Notes under the pieces: generated by a model
The model's database searches: none
What the model was told of the DNA's origin: nothing
Seen by the model: the letters and a program-made list of their open reading frames with translations, nothing else
Program-made: the position numbers and the translations under genes
Assembly (NCBI RefSeq): GCF_003208435.1
Contig: NZ_QKMF01000010.1
Coordinates: 1 to 64,000 of the forward strand
From: Pelagimonas varians
Lineage (GTDB): Bacteria > Pseudomonadota > Alphaproteobacteria > Rhodobacterales > Rhodobacteraceae
Direction: 5' to 3'
DNA: 64,000 nucleotides
Shown: one piece after another, positions 34,801-43,783 of the stretch
Layout of the letters: each line of letters starts with the position of its first letter
How positions within the stretch are numbered: position 1 is the first letter of the stretch

Positions 34801-35839
34801 ACCGATCAAGAACCCGAGCCTTGCGCGCAGCTTTGTGCCCCCCCTGATTGCGCTGACCGCAACAGTGGTAATCGCATCGCTTTTGGCGATGGTGGCAGGG
34901 GCCAATCCGTTTTCAGTCTTCGGTTTGATCCTCAAAGGGGCCTTCGGGTCCAAGTTTTCTATCCTCGAAACGCTGAATCGTGCGACGCCCTTGATCTTTA
35001 CCGGCCTTGCGGCGGCTGTGGCCTTTCGGGCAAAGTTTTGGAATATAGGGGCCGAAGCGCAACTTTATGCAGGTGCTTTGATGACCGTGGTGTTGGGGAC
35101 CGGAATGCTGGCTTGGCCCAGCTTCGCGATCTTGCCGGTGTTGGCGCTGATGGCCATCTTGGCTGGGGCGATCATGTTGCTGGTGCCAGCCCTGCTGAAA
35201 ACCCGTTTCGGGGTGGACGAAGTCGTGACGACCTTACTGTTCAACTTCATCTTTTTGCTGTTTATCTCCATGCTTCTCGAAGGGCCTCTCAAGGATCCAA
35301 TGGGCATGGGCTGGCCCAAATCCGCGCGGCTGATACCCGAGGCGCGGCTGCCACGGATCGTCGATGGATTGCGGTTGCATTGGGGGTTTGCGCTGGCACT
35401 CTTGTCCGCCATTGGCATCTGGATCATCCAGACCCGCAGCACTTTGGGCTATGAAATGCGCGCCGTTGGCCTGAACAAACAAGCCGCGGCTTTTGCGGGT
35501 ATTCCGGTCAATACGGTGCTGGTGAAAACCGCGCTTTTGTCAGGCGGGCTGGCCGCACTGGCAGGATTTTCCGAAGTGGCGGGCCTGAAGGGGAGCCTGA
35601 CGCTCGATCTGTCGCCGGGCTTTGGATACACCGGAATTATTGTCGCAATGTTGGCACTGCTGCACCCGCTGGGCGTGATCGTTGCGGCACTGTTTGTTGC
35701 AGGCATTTTTGTGGGTGCAGACAGCATGAGTCGCGCCGCCGACGTGCCGACCTATCTGGCCGATATCATGCTGGCGACGGCGCTTTTGTTGATGGTCTTG
35801 GCGATCATGTTAACGCGCTTTCGCGTGGTGAGGGATTGA
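34790..35839 (+). CDS. ABC transporter permease 1 (nucleoside/BMP type, YufP-like)
   Basis: Inner-membrane permease of 349 residues with around nine hydrophobic segments. AAVAFRAKFWNIGAEAQLYAGA and TRFGVDEVVTTLLFNFIFLLF are characteristic of the BPD_transp_2 family in nucleoside importers, as is YTGIIVAMLALLHPLGVIVAALFVAGIFVGAD near the C-terminus. I chose ATG at 34790 because AAGGAG precedes it; an upstream in-frame start at 34748 would place 14 residues inside the ATPase gene. It works with the next permease. Confidence 0.87.
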   Translation: MRLEPIKNPSLARSFVPPLIALTATVVIASLLAMVAGANPFSVFGLILKGAFGSKFSILETLNRATPLIFTGLAAAVAFRAKFWNIGAEAQLYAGALMTVVLGTGMLAWPSFAILPVLALMAILAGAIMLLVPALLKTRFGVDEVVTTLLFNFIFLLFISMLLEGPLKDPMGMGWPKSARLIPEARLPRIVDGLRLHWGFALALLSAIGIWIIQTRSTLGYEMRAVGLNKQAAAFAGIPVNTVLVKTALLSGGLAALAGFSEVAGLKGSLTLDLSPGFGYTGIIVAMLALLHPLGVIVAALFVAGIFVGADSMSRAADVPTYLADIMLATALLLMVLAIMLTRFRVVRD

Positions 35840-35840
35840 T

Positions 35841-36785
35841 ATGGAAATCATCGAAATCCTGTTCACAGCCAGCTTTTGGGCCGCGGCAATCCGCATCGCC
35901 AGCCCGCTGATCTTCGCGACGCTGGGCGAGCTGATTTGCGAACGCGCCGGGGTGCTGAACCTTGGCATCGAAGGTATCATGGTCGCAGGGGCCTTTGCGG
36001 GCTGGATGGCCGTTTATTCCGGCACCGGTTTGTGGGTCGGCGTTGGCGTTGCGATGCTGGTGGGTATGGCGTTTGGCGCATTGCACAGCACCCTAACCGT
36101 GCCATTCGGTCTGTCGCAACACGTGGTAGGTTTGGGTGTGACCCTGCTTGCCACATCATCGACCTATTACGCCTACCGATTGGCCCTGCCCGAGGTCACA
36201 AGCCCGCCAAAAATCGAAGCCTTTCAACCCTTTGAAATCCCGATCCTGTCGGACATTCCGGTGCTTGGACAGGCCTTGTTTGCGCAAACACCGTTTACCT
36301 ATCTGGCCTTTGTGCTGGTCGCGGTGGTGGCGGTGGTTTTATACCGCACACCCTTGGGCCTTGCGGTGCGGGCAGCGGGGGAAAATCCGAATGCGGTGGC
36401 TGCGCAGGGGCTTTCTGTAACCGCGATCCGCATGGGCGCTGTCATTGTCGGCAGCGGTTTCATGGCCATGGGCGGCGCGTTTTTGACCATGTCGGCCTTT
36501 GACAGCTTCTTTTTCGGGATGGTCAACGGTCGTGGCTGGATCTGCATCGCGCTGGTGGTGTTCGGATCGTGGAAACCGGGCAAAGCCCTGCTGGGCGCGG
36601 TGCTGTTTGCAGCCTTTGACGCCTTGCAAATCAGGGTGCAGCAAACCAGTTTCGGCGCACAAATTCCCTATCAAATTTTCCTGATGATGCCCTATTTTCT
36701 GTCTATTCTGGCATTGGTTGTGATGTCGCGTCGCGCCGAAGTGCCTGCCGCTCTCATGGTGCCGTTCAACAAAGGAGAACGCTGA
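35841..36785 (+). CDS. ABC transporter permease 2 (nucleoside/BMP type, YufQ-like)
   Basis: Second inner-membrane permease, 314 residues with about eight to nine hydrophobic segments. ATLGELICERAGVLNLGIEGIMVAGAFAGW is the hallmark start of this subgroup, and FSVTAIRMGAV-like LSVTAIRMGAVIVG with GRGWICIALVVFGSWKPGKALLGA appears towards the end. It begins one base after the permease 1 stop. Its own stop codon TGA shares a base with the amidohydrolase ATG. Confidence 0.88.
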   Translation: MEIIEILFTASFWAAAIRIASPLIFATLGELICERAGVLNLGIEGIMVAGAFAGWMAVYSGTGLWVGVGVAMLVGMAFGALHSTLTVPFGLSQHVVGLGVTLLATSSTYYAYRLALPEVTSPPKIEAFQPFEIPILSDIPVLGQALFAQTPFTYLAFVLVAVVAVVLYRTPLGLAVRAAGENPNAVAAQGLSVTAIRMGAVIVGSGFMAMGGAFLTMSAFDSFFFGMVNGRGWICIALVVFGSWKPGKALLGAVLFAAFDALQIRVQQTSFGAQIPYQIFLMMPYFLSILALVVMSRRAEVPAALMVPFNKGER

Positions 36786-38071
36786 TGTTTGATCTGATCG
36801 TCAAAGGCGGCACCCTGCCGGACGGCAAGGTGGCTGATATCGGCATCACCGGTGAAAAAATCAGCGCCATCGGTCGTTTGGACGCCGCACAGGCGGGCCA
36901 GATAGTGGATGCCGCCGGCGATCTGGTCAGCCCACCCTTTGTAGATCCGCATTTCCATATGGACGCAACGCTGTCTTATGGGCTGCCGCGGATCAACGCT
37001 TCGGGAACGCTGCTGGAAGGGATCGGCCTGTGGGGCGAGCTGAAGCAGGTTATGACCCAAGACGATGTGATCGAACGCGCCTTGAAATACTGCGATTGGG
37101 CCGCAAGCATGGGGTTGTTGGCGATCCGCAGTCATGTTGACACCTGCGATGACCGGCTCTTGGGGGTCGAAGCGCTGCTTGAGGTCCGCAATCAGGTCAA
37201 AGACTACATTGATTTGCAGCTGGTCGCCTTTCCGCAAGACGGGTTTTACCGCGATCCGACGGCGCGGGCGAACACCATACGCGCCTTGGACATGGGGGTT
37301 GATGTGGTCGGGGGCATTCCGCATTTCGAACGCAGCATGGCCGATGGTGCCGCATCCGTCACAGAGCTGTGCGAGATCGCAGCCAAACGGGGGTTGCAGG
37401 TCGATATGCATTGCGACGAAACCGACGACCCGATGTCGCGCCATATCGAAACACTCGCCTTTGAAACCCAGCGGCTAGGATTGCAGGGCAGGGTAGCGGG
37501 GTCACATTTGACCTCGATGCATTCGATGGACAACTACTATGTGTCCAAGCTCTTGCCGCTGATCGCAGAGGCACAAATCAACGCAATCCCCAATCCGTTG
37601 ATCAATATCGTCTTGCAGGGGCGTCACGACACCTATCCCAAACGGCGCGGGTTAACGCGGGTCAAGGAAATGCTGGCGATGGGCATCAATGTCGGATGGG
37701 GACAGGATTGCGTGCTTGATCCTTGGTATTCGCTAGGAACGGCTGATATGCTTGACGTGGCCTTTATGGGGCTGCACGTGGCCCAGATGACCAGCCCCGA
37801 AGACATGCGCACCTGCTTTGATATGGTCACCGTGAACAACGCCAAAACCATGGGGCTGACGGATTACGGGCTGCGCGTCGGCACCAAAGCATCGCTGGTG
37901 ATTTTGGACGCCAGCAACCCCGTCGAAGCCTTGCGACTGCGCGCCGCCCGCCTGTGTGTGATTGCCAAAGGCCGGGTGATTTCCCAAACGCCGCGCGGTG
38001 ACGCCGCGCTTTCGATAGCGGGGCGGCCACCCATGTCGCGCCGCCGGCATACACCCGGCGGAGACGGTTGA
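36785..38071 (+). CDS. Cytosine-deaminase-like amidohydrolase
   Basis: Metal-dependent amidohydrolase of 428 residues in the CodA-like branch. PHFHMDATLSYG carries the first metal histidines, RSHVDTCDD and DMHCDETDDP further ones, GSHLTSMHSMDNYY the next, and GWGQDCVLDPWYSLG the conserved Asp. The pattern fits cytosine or related N-heterocycle deaminases. It is coupled to a nucleobase/nucleoside-type importer, so it probably deaminates the imported compound. Activity on creatinine, isoguanine or another ring is possible. The last 25 residues are basic and not family-like. Confidence 0.83.
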   Translation: MFDLIVKGGTLPDGKVADIGITGEKISAIGRLDAAQAGQIVDAAGDLVSPPFVDPHFHMDATLSYGLPRINASGTLLEGIGLWGELKQVMTQDDVIERALKYCDWAASMGLLAIRSHVDTCDDRLLGVEALLEVRNQVKDYIDLQLVAFPQDGFYRDPTARANTIRALDMGVDVVGGIPHFERSMADGAASVTELCEIAAKRGLQVDMHCDETDDPMSRHIETLAFETQRLGLQGRVAGSHLTSMHSMDNYYVSKLLPLIAEAQINAIPNPLINIVLQGRHDTYPKRRGLTRVKEMLAMGINVGWGQDCVLDPWYSLGTADMLDVAFMGLHVAQMTSPEDMRTCFDMVTVNNAKTMGLTDYGLRVGTKASLVILDASNPVEALRLRAARLCVIAKGRVISQTPRGDAALSIAGRPPMSRRRHTPGGDG

Positions 38072-38160
38072 GCACTTTGTCCGGCATGTTCTGACGGTTG
38101 AACCACAGCTTCGCAAAGTTTGAATGTCCGTGACAGCCCGCCTTTGCCGTGGCACTCTTC

Positions 38161-38180
38161 AGTGTTTCTAAACAAACACT
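38161..38180. promoter_or_regulatory. Inverted repeat AGTGTTT-N6-AAACACT upstream of the LysR gene
   Basis: Perfect 7-bp arms 27 bases before the LysR ATG, enclosing TTCTAAACAA, which recurs at 39121 before the Rieske gene. A likely LysR binding site, autoregulatory. Confidence 0.5.
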
Positions 38181-38206
38181 GGCAACACCGGATATATAGT
38201 CAAATT

Positions 38207-39109
38207 ATGCGTTCTACCCTGCCACCTTTGCGCGCATTACAAGCTTTTGAAAGTTTCGGAAGGCTTGGCTCTGTGAGCGCCGCCGCGCAAGAATTAGGGG
38301 TCACATCCGGTGCAATCAGCCAGCAGATCAAACTGCTCGAAGATCATCTGCAAATCCCTTTGATCATGAAAGACGGCCGCCGTGCCGCCTTGTCGCCGAC
38401 TGCCAAATCTTACCACGCGCTTGTGTCTTCAGGTTTTGTGAAACTCCATCAGGCACAAACCCTTTTGGCCAAGCAGGCATCCGAACTGGATGTTAATGTG
38501 TCCGGCCTGCCCACTTTGCTTTTGAAATGGTTGCAGCCAAAGTTGAAAAGCTTTGAAGCACGGTATGGCGAGACGTCTATCCGGCTAGAGGCCACCCACG
38601 GCGAACCGGATCCTGAGTTCTTGAACCACATGTTCAGGCTAACTTACGGGTCTGTTTCGAAAAGTTTTCCGCATGCGCGGCCGTTGTTTCACGACATTTG
38701 CTTTCCCGTGTGTTCTCCGGAATTTCTCAAGAGATATCCTGAGGCGCTTGATCCGGCTGCACTGCCCAACCTGCCATGGGTAGAGATCGATTGGGGGCCG
38801 GAATATGCCAGCGTCCCCAAGCTGAACACCTGGTTGGCAGCCCAAGGTCTGGAAAACCTTCACCGAAAGCCGACATCAATGCACTCGCTTTCCAGCTCCG
38901 CATTGGAAGCGGTGGCAAGCGGTCAAGGAATTGCATTGGCCCAGCTCTCGTTTGCATCTGTAGATCTGGAATTGGGGCGTTTGATCCGCATCTCGCAAGA
39001 GTCGGTTCGAATGCCCGAACCCTATTATATCTGTTGGGGGGCGCGGATGCTGAAACGGGAAAAATCGCGTGACTTTTTGAACTGGATTATTGCGGAAACA
39101 ACCCGCTAA
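38207..39109 (+). CDS. GcvA-like LysR-family regulator
   Basis: LysR-type regulator of 300 residues starting MRSTLPPLRALQAFESFGRLGSVSAAA, the GcvA-subfamily N-terminus; helix-turn-helix about 20-42 (AAAQELGVTSGAISQQIKLLEDHL core). The C-terminal sensing domain runs from about 95. ATG at 38207 was chosen for this canonical opening; an in-frame start at 38120 lies upstream of the inverted repeat. The next gene in the same direction is a Rieske oxygenase 112 bases on, with a related inverted repeat between them, so the regulator probably controls it. Confidence 0.84.
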   Translation: MRSTLPPLRALQAFESFGRLGSVSAAAQELGVTSGAISQQIKLLEDHLQIPLIMKDGRRAALSPTAKSYHALVSSGFVKLHQAQTLLAKQASELDVNVSGLPTLLLKWLQPKLKSFEARYGETSIRLEATHGEPDPEFLNHMFRLTYGSVSKSFPHARPLFHDICFPVCSPEFLKRYPEALDPAALPNLPWVEIDWGPEYASVPKLNTWLAAQGLENLHRKPTSMHSLSSSALEAVASGQGIALAQLSFASVDLELGRLIRISQESVRMPEPYYICWGARMLKREKSRDFLNWIIAETTR

Positions 39110-39110
39110 T

Positions 39111-39129
39111 TGTTTAGCGGTTCTAAACA
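39111..39129. promoter_or_regulatory. Inverted repeat TGTTTAG-N5-CTAAACA before the Rieske gene
   Basis: Perfect 7-bp arms (39111-39117 and 39123-39129) lie two bases after the LysR stop codon and share TTCTAAACAA with the repeat upstream of the LysR gene. A candidate operator for the Rieske gene. Confidence 0.5.
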
Positions 39130-39221
39130 ATAAGAAACATTTGTGGCGCTTTTATACGGCGCAACCGCAGCCTAACCTCAAGAGAAACCAGCCAAAGGCT
39201 ACTTGATAGCTAGGGGTGCAA

Positions 39222-40262
39222 ATGTTTCTGAAAAACGCATGGTACGTCGCCGCATGGAGCGATGAAATCATCAATGAATTACAGCAGGTCAAAGTTCTCG
39301 GCGAAAAGATTTGCATGTTTCGGAATACCGAGGGCGAAGTCATTGCGATGGAGGACGCATGCCCTCACCGTAAATTGCCGCTGTCAAAGGGGCGCATCAA
39401 GGGTGACACTGTCGAATGCGGCTATCATGGGCTAACTTTTGATTGCGCGGGGCAATGTGTTTGGGCCCCCGGTGGCGGGCGTATTCCATCCGCGGCGCGC
39501 GTTAGGCCCTTTCCAGTGCATGAAAAATACGGATTGGTCTGGATTTGGATGGGCAACGCGGCCATCGCGGATGTGGAAGATATCATCGACATTCCGAACT
39601 TTGACAGCCCTGAATGGGGGATCAACAGGGGCGCTGCGATGGAGTTGAATTGCAATTACTTGTTGATGTGCGACAACCTGCTTGATCCGACACATGTGGC
39701 GTGGGTCCATGAGTCATCCTTCGCGACGGACGCCACAAAAGACACCCCATTGCGGGTGACCAAAACGGACACCGGCGTGATTGTGCACCGCTGGATGATG
39801 GATCACGCGCCGGCACCGTTTTACAAAAAAGTGGTGGAGTTTGAAGGCAACTGCGATCGGTTACAACATTACGAAGTCCGCTACCCAAGCCACGCACTGA
39901 TACGCGCGGTTTTTACTCCTGCGGGGACCGGCGGCGTAGACGGGCCGTTGCACAAAAACACCTTCGTCATGGACAGCTATAACTTCATGACCCCGACAAC
40001 CGAAAACGAAACGCGGTATTACTGGTTCCAGTTGCGCAACATCCGGCCGGACGACGATGAGTTGTCAAAAATGATGAGCGAGGACGTGCGCAAAGCTTTT
40101 GAAGAAGATCGCGCCGTATTGGATGAGGTGCAAATCGGCATGACCGAGAAAACATCCCCTCACATTGATCTGGGCATTGATGCGGGCCAGTTGCGTTTCC
40201 GCCGCCAGTTGGAAGCCATGATTGCACAAGAGGCAATGGTGGACGATAAAATGAACCAGTGA
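39222..40262 (+). CDS. Rieske 2Fe-2S oxygenase alpha subunit (VanA/phthalate-dioxygenase-like)
   Basis: Terminal oxygenase of 346 residues. The Rieske cluster ligands are in DACPHRKLPLSKGRIKGDTVECGYHGL (C-x-H then C-x-x-H), and the mononuclear iron site in NLLDPTHVAWVHESSF, with D and two H. The fold group is that of vanillate O-demethylase, dicamba demethylase and similar oxygenases that remove methyl groups or hydroxylate aromatic acids. No reductase or ferredoxin gene is nearby, so electrons must come from elsewhere. ATG at 39222 with AGGGG upstream is preferred over GTG at 39216. Substrate unknown. Confidence 0.85.
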   Translation: MFLKNAWYVAAWSDEIINELQQVKVLGEKICMFRNTEGEVIAMEDACPHRKLPLSKGRIKGDTVECGYHGLTFDCAGQCVWAPGGGRIPSAARVRPFPVHEKYGLVWIWMGNAAIADVEDIIDIPNFDSPEWGINRGAAMELNCNYLLMCDNLLDPTHVAWVHESSFATDATKDTPLRVTKTDTGVIVHRWMMDHAPAPFYKKVVEFEGNCDRLQHYEVRYPSHALIRAVFTPAGTGGVDGPLHKNTFVMDSYNFMTPTTENETRYYWFQLRNIRPDDDELSKMMSEDVRKAFEEDRAVLDEVQIGMTEKTSPHIDLGIDAGQLRFRRQLEAMIAQEAMVDDKMNQ

Positions 40263-40585
40263 ACCCAAACCTACAGCATCGGTCATTCCGGAACTTTGCT
40301 TCTGGCCGCAGCAGAGCCCTACATACAGGCACGGCGTATCCTCAGACGGCCCTTCAAAGTCATAGGCAAATGGCCCCACCCGCACAATTTTGTCTAAATA
40401 GAACTCTTTATATCTAGATTTATACAATGACGGAGGGAACACTGTTAGTGCGCCCGGTCCAGTCTCGCTATCTGTTTGTCTGGCTTTACCCAAATAGGTT
40501 GCGCGTTGGGCCAGGCGCTTGGAGTGCCGCTGCGAATGCCCTATGCGTCCAATATGTGAACGCCAAGTTTTAGAAGTGACCCGTC
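40263..40585. other. 323-bp intergenic stretch between the Rieske gene and hutC
   Basis: No gene is supported here. The AT-rich part around 40395-40430 looks like the hutC promoter area. TTTATATCTAGATTTATACAA is too long to quote as a site, but TTTATATCTAGA (40407-40418) matches the left half of the HutC-type palindrome at 46579 in 10 of 12 positions. An open frame on the minus strand runs into the Rieske gene but has no start signal or recognisable family. Confidence 0.5.
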
Positions 40586-41275
40586 ATGAAAGCCACTTAC
40601 AAAGAAGTCAAATCCGACATTCTTGCGAAGATTGTCAAAGGGGATTGGGGGCCGGGGGATTTGGTCCCCAACGAAGTGGACCTTGCAGTGACATATGGCT
40701 GCGCGCGCGCCACCGTAAATCGGGCCATGCGTGAATTGGCGGACGACGGGATCATAGAACGGCGCCGCAAGGCAGGAACACGCGTTCGCATGACACAGGT
40801 GCGTCAGGCGCGTTTTGACATTCCCCTTGTGCGCGACGAAGTCAAAGAAAGAGGCGCGGACTATCGCTATTCATTGGTCAGCCACGAGGTCGAAGTTGCG
40901 CCGGATTGGCTTCGGGCCCGACTGCAACTGCCTGTAGGCGGCAAAGCCTTGCATCTGGTTTGCATGCATTACGCAGACGGTGTTCCGTATGAGCATGAAA
41001 ACCGATGGATCAACCTGTCAGCCTTGCCATCGGCCGAGGGTGCCGATTTTTCACAAGAATGCCCGACAGAATGGTTGCTTGCGGCCATCCCTTTTTCAAA
41101 GGCCGAAATTAACCTATCGGCTGAACTTGCGGACCAGAAACTGTCGGATTACCTCGCCTGCTCTGTCGGTGACCCCATTTTTTCAGTGGAACGCTCCACA
41201 TGGTGGGAAGGCGATGCGGTGACATTTGTACGCCTGTCCTATCGTCCTGGATATCGTCTGACGACCCGCTACTGA
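40586..41275 (+). CDS. hutC: HutC-type GntR repressor of histidine utilization
   Basis: GntR/HutC-family regulator, 229 residues. The winged helix is at about 1-70 (YKEVKSDILAKIVKGDWGPGDLVPNEVDLAVTYGCARATVNRAMREL; key PNEVDLA and ATVNRAM), followed by the UTRA effector domain about 90-229 (ALHLVCMHYADGVPYEHENRWINL, key HENRWI; SYRPGYRLTTRY at the end). HutC represses hut genes until urocanate binds. It converges on hutU, 43 bases away. A palindrome fitting this family lies between hutI and hutF. Confidence 0.93.
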   Translation: MKATYKEVKSDILAKIVKGDWGPGDLVPNEVDLAVTYGCARATVNRAMRELADDGIIERRRKAGTRVRMTQVRQARFDIPLVRDEVKERGADYRYSLVSHEVEVAPDWLRARLQLPVGGKALHLVCMHYADGVPYEHENRWINLSALPSAEGADFSQECPTEWLLAAIPFSKAEINLSAELADQKLSDYLACSVGDPIFSVERSTWWEGDAVTFVRLSYRPGYRLTTRY

Positions 41276-41284
41276 ACAAGTCCG

Positions 41285-41306
41285 GGGGGCGACGTTGATC
41301 GCCCCC
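41285..41306. terminator. Hairpin between convergent hutC and hutU
   Basis: GGGGGCGA (41285-41292) and TCGCCCCC (41299-41306) form a perfect 8-bp stem with a 6-nt loop between the two stop codons. No strong T tract follows on either strand, so termination is plausible but may be inefficient. Confidence 0.55.
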
Positions 41307-41318
41307 GTTCCGTATTCC

Positions 41319-42986
41319 TTAAAGGATACCGGGTAGGTTCAGCCCGTTTTCACGGGCGCAGTCCAGTGCGTCGTCATAGCCGGCGTCGGCATGACGCATC
41401 ACGCCTGTGGCCGGATCGTTCCACAACACCCGTCCAATACGGCGGTCTGCGTCCTCGGAGCCGTCACAGCAGATCACCATGCCGGAATGCTGCGAAAAGC
41501 CCATGCCGACGCCGCCGCCGTGATGCAAAGATACCCATGTCGCACCTGAAGCGGTGTTCAAAAGTGCATTCAGCAGCGGCCAGTCGGATACCGCATCAGA
41601 ACCGTCTTTCATGGCTTCCGTTTCCCGATTGGGTGATGCAACTGATCCGGAATCAAGGTGATCGCGGCCAATCACAACCGGCGCAGAGAGTTCGCCAGTT
41701 CGGACCATTTCGTTGAAAGCCAGACCCAGCTTGTGGCGCACACCCAGACCGACCCAACAAATGCGCGCTGGCAGACCTTGGAACGAAATCCGTTCGCGGG
41801 CCATATCAAGCCAGTTGTGCAAGTGTTTGTCCTCGGACAGGATTTCTTTCACCTTGGCATCGGTCTTGTAGATGTCTTCGGGATCACCTGACAGGGCGGC
41901 CCAACGAAAGGGGCCAATGCCACGGCAAAACAACGGGCGGATATAGGCAGGCACAAAGCCCGGAAAATCAAAGGCATTTTCAAGGCCTTCATCCAAAGCG
42001 ACCTGCCGAATGTTGTTGCCATAATCAAAGGTTGGAATGCCCATTTGCTGAAGATCGATCATTGCCTGCACATGAACCCTCATCGATGCCCGGGCCGCTT
42101 TTTCAACGGCTTTGGGATCGGTTTCCCGCATCTCTTTCCACTGTGCCATCGTCCAGCCTTGGGGCAGGTAGCCGTTGATCGGATCGTGGGCCGACGTCTG
42201 GTCTGTGACCATGTCAGGGCGTACACTGCGGGCCGCGATTTCGGCAAAGATGTCCGCAGCATTGCCAAGCAGGCCAACGGATTTCGCCTCACCCGCAGCT
42301 GTCCAGCGGGTGATCATCTCAAGCGCCTCGTCCAGCGTATCGGCGCGCTCGTCCACATAGCGCGTGCGCAGGCGGAAATCGATGCTATCGGGGTTACACT
42401 CAACCGCCAAACAACAGGCACCGGCCATCACAGCGGCCAACGGCTGGGCACCGCCCATGCCGCCAAGACCACCGGTCAGAACCCACTTGCCTGTCAGATC
42501 GCCGCCATAATGCTGGCGGCCAGCCTCGACGAAGGTTTCATAGGTGCCTTGCACAATACCTTGGGACCCGATGTAGATCCACGATCCAGCCGTCATCTGG
42601 CCATACATCGCGAGTCCCTTTTTATCGAGGTCGTTGAAATGGTCCCAAGTGGCCCAATGCGGCACAAGATTAGAGTTGGCGATCAACACGCGCGGCGCGT
42701 CTTTGTGGGTCTGGAACACGCCAACAGGCTTGCCTGATTGAACCAACAAGGTCTGGTCGTCTTCCAGATCCCGCAGCGACGCGACAATCCTGTCAAAGTC
42801 TTGCCACGTCCGCGCCGCCCGCCCAATGCCACCATAGACAACCAGCTCATGCGGGTTTTCAGCCACATCGGGATGCAGATTGTTCATCAACATCCGCAAC
42901 GGCGCTTCGGTCAGCCAGCTTTTGGCAGTCAGTTCAGAGCCTGTTGCAGGAAAAACGTCACGGGTGTTCTTGCGCGGATCGCTCAT
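41319..42986 (-). CDS. hutU: Urocanate hydratase
   Basis: Converts urocanate to 4-imidazolone-5-propionate using tightly bound NAD+. 555 residues, the usual length. Distinctive stretches include the N-terminal [65 protein letters not shown] with its NAD-binding glycines, and [21 protein letters not shown] towards the end. The ATG at 42986 overlaps the hutG stop by four bases; longer in-frame starts would run deep into hutG. It is last in the hutIHGU order. Confidence 0.96.
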   Translation of the reverse strand: MSDPRKNTRDVFPATGSELTAKSWLTEAPLRMLMNNLHPDVAENPHELVVYGGIGRAARTWQDFDRIVASLRDLEDDQTLLVQSGKPVGVFQTHKDAPRVLIANSNLVPHWATWDHFNDLDKKGLAMYGQMTAGSWIYIGSQGIVQGTYETFVEAGRQHYGGDLTGKWVLTGGLGGMGGAQPLAAVMAGACCLAVECNPDSIDFRLRTRYVDERADTLDEALEMITRWTAAGEAKSVGLLGNAADIFAEIAARSVRPDMVTDQTSAHDPINGYLPQGWTMAQWKEMRETDPKAVEKAARASMRVHVQAMIDLQQMGIPTFDYGNNIRQVALDEGLENAFDFPGFVPAYIRPLFCRGIGPFRWAALSGDPEDIYKTDAKVKEILSEDKHLHNWLDMARERISFQGLPARICWVGLGVRHKLGLAFNEMVRTGELSAPVVIGRDHLDSGSVASPNRETEAMKDGSDAVSDWPLLNALLNTASGATWVSLHHGGGVGMGFSQHSGMVICCDGSEDADRRIGRVLWNDPATGVMRHADAGYDDALDCARENGLNLPGIL

Positions 42987-43783
42987 GATGTGCCTTTCAG
43001 GGTCGGGGCCAGATTGGCCAGTTTTGTCAGGATGGAGGTCAGATGCAGGCGCAGACGCGCGGATTTTTCGGTGTCGTAGACCCAAGGCGCGGCTTCGGTT
43101 TGCAGATAGGTGCTTTGGGCCAATTCCATCTGGATGGCATGGATCCCTTGCGACGGACGGCCATAGTGGCGCGTCGTCCAACCGCCTTTGAACCGCCCGT
43201 TTGTGGTGGATGTATAGCCCGCTGCCGCCGCACAGATGCTTTGCGTGGCCGCTTCGATTTCGGGGGCACAGGTGGTGCCCAGATTGGTGCCGATGTTAAA
43301 ATCGGGCAAGGTGCCATTGAACAAAAACGGAATGCCAGAGCGGATAGAATGGCAGTCATATAAGATCGCAATCCCATGGATGCCCCGCACGCGCGCCAGC
43401 TCTGCCTCAAGCGCGGCGTGATAGGGCGCATGAAAGGTTTTGCGGCGGATCTCTGTTTCGGGTTTTGTCGGCGGCGCCGTCCAAATGCCATGCCCGTCAA
43501 AATCAGTCAGCGGCACCAACCCTGTGGTGTTTTGGCCGGGGTACAAAGACACCCCCGACGGGTCGCGGTTGGCATCGATCACATAGCGGTGGAACGTCGC
43601 GCGCACCGTTGTTGCCCCGCCCAGAACCCCGTCGTACAACTGGTGAATATGCCAATCCGTATCATCAAGCCCGCGCCCACGGGCGTTCAGATTGGCAAAT
43701 ATGTCGTCAGGAACAAATGTCCCTGTATGCGGCAAGCCCAGAACAATCGGGCTGTCACCTTGCTGGATTTCGACCGGTGTCAT
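42983..43783 (-). CDS. hutG: N-formylglutamate deformylase
   Basis: Zinc enzyme hydrolysing N-formylglutamate to glutamate and formate, the last step of the five-step histidine route that uses HutF. 266 residues with the FGase family pattern: [22 protein letters not shown] with the metal Asp/His, DFNIGTN and [11 protein letters not shown]. Its presence with hutF rather than a formiminoglutamase shows that this organism uses the formylglutamate branch. Both ends overlap neighbours by four bases. Confidence 0.93.
   Translation of the reverse strand: MTPVEIQQGDSPIVLGLPHTGTFVPDDIFANLNARGRGLDDTDWHIHQLYDGVLGGATTVRATFHRYVIDANRDPSGVSLYPGQNTTGLVPLTDFDGHGIWTAPPTKPETEIRRKTFHAPYHAALEAELARVRGIHGIAILYDCHSIRSGIPFLFNGTLPDFNIGTNLGTTCAPEIEAATQSICAAAAGYTSTTNGRFKGGWTTRHYGRPSQGIHAIQMELAQSTYLQTEAAPWVYDTEKSARLRLHLTSILTKLANLAPTLKGTS

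Noticed and set aside
40065-40493. Minus-strand open frame spanning the Rieske 3' end and the gap before hutC
   Set aside because: No ribosome site, no recognised family, and half of it is antisense to a conserved gene.
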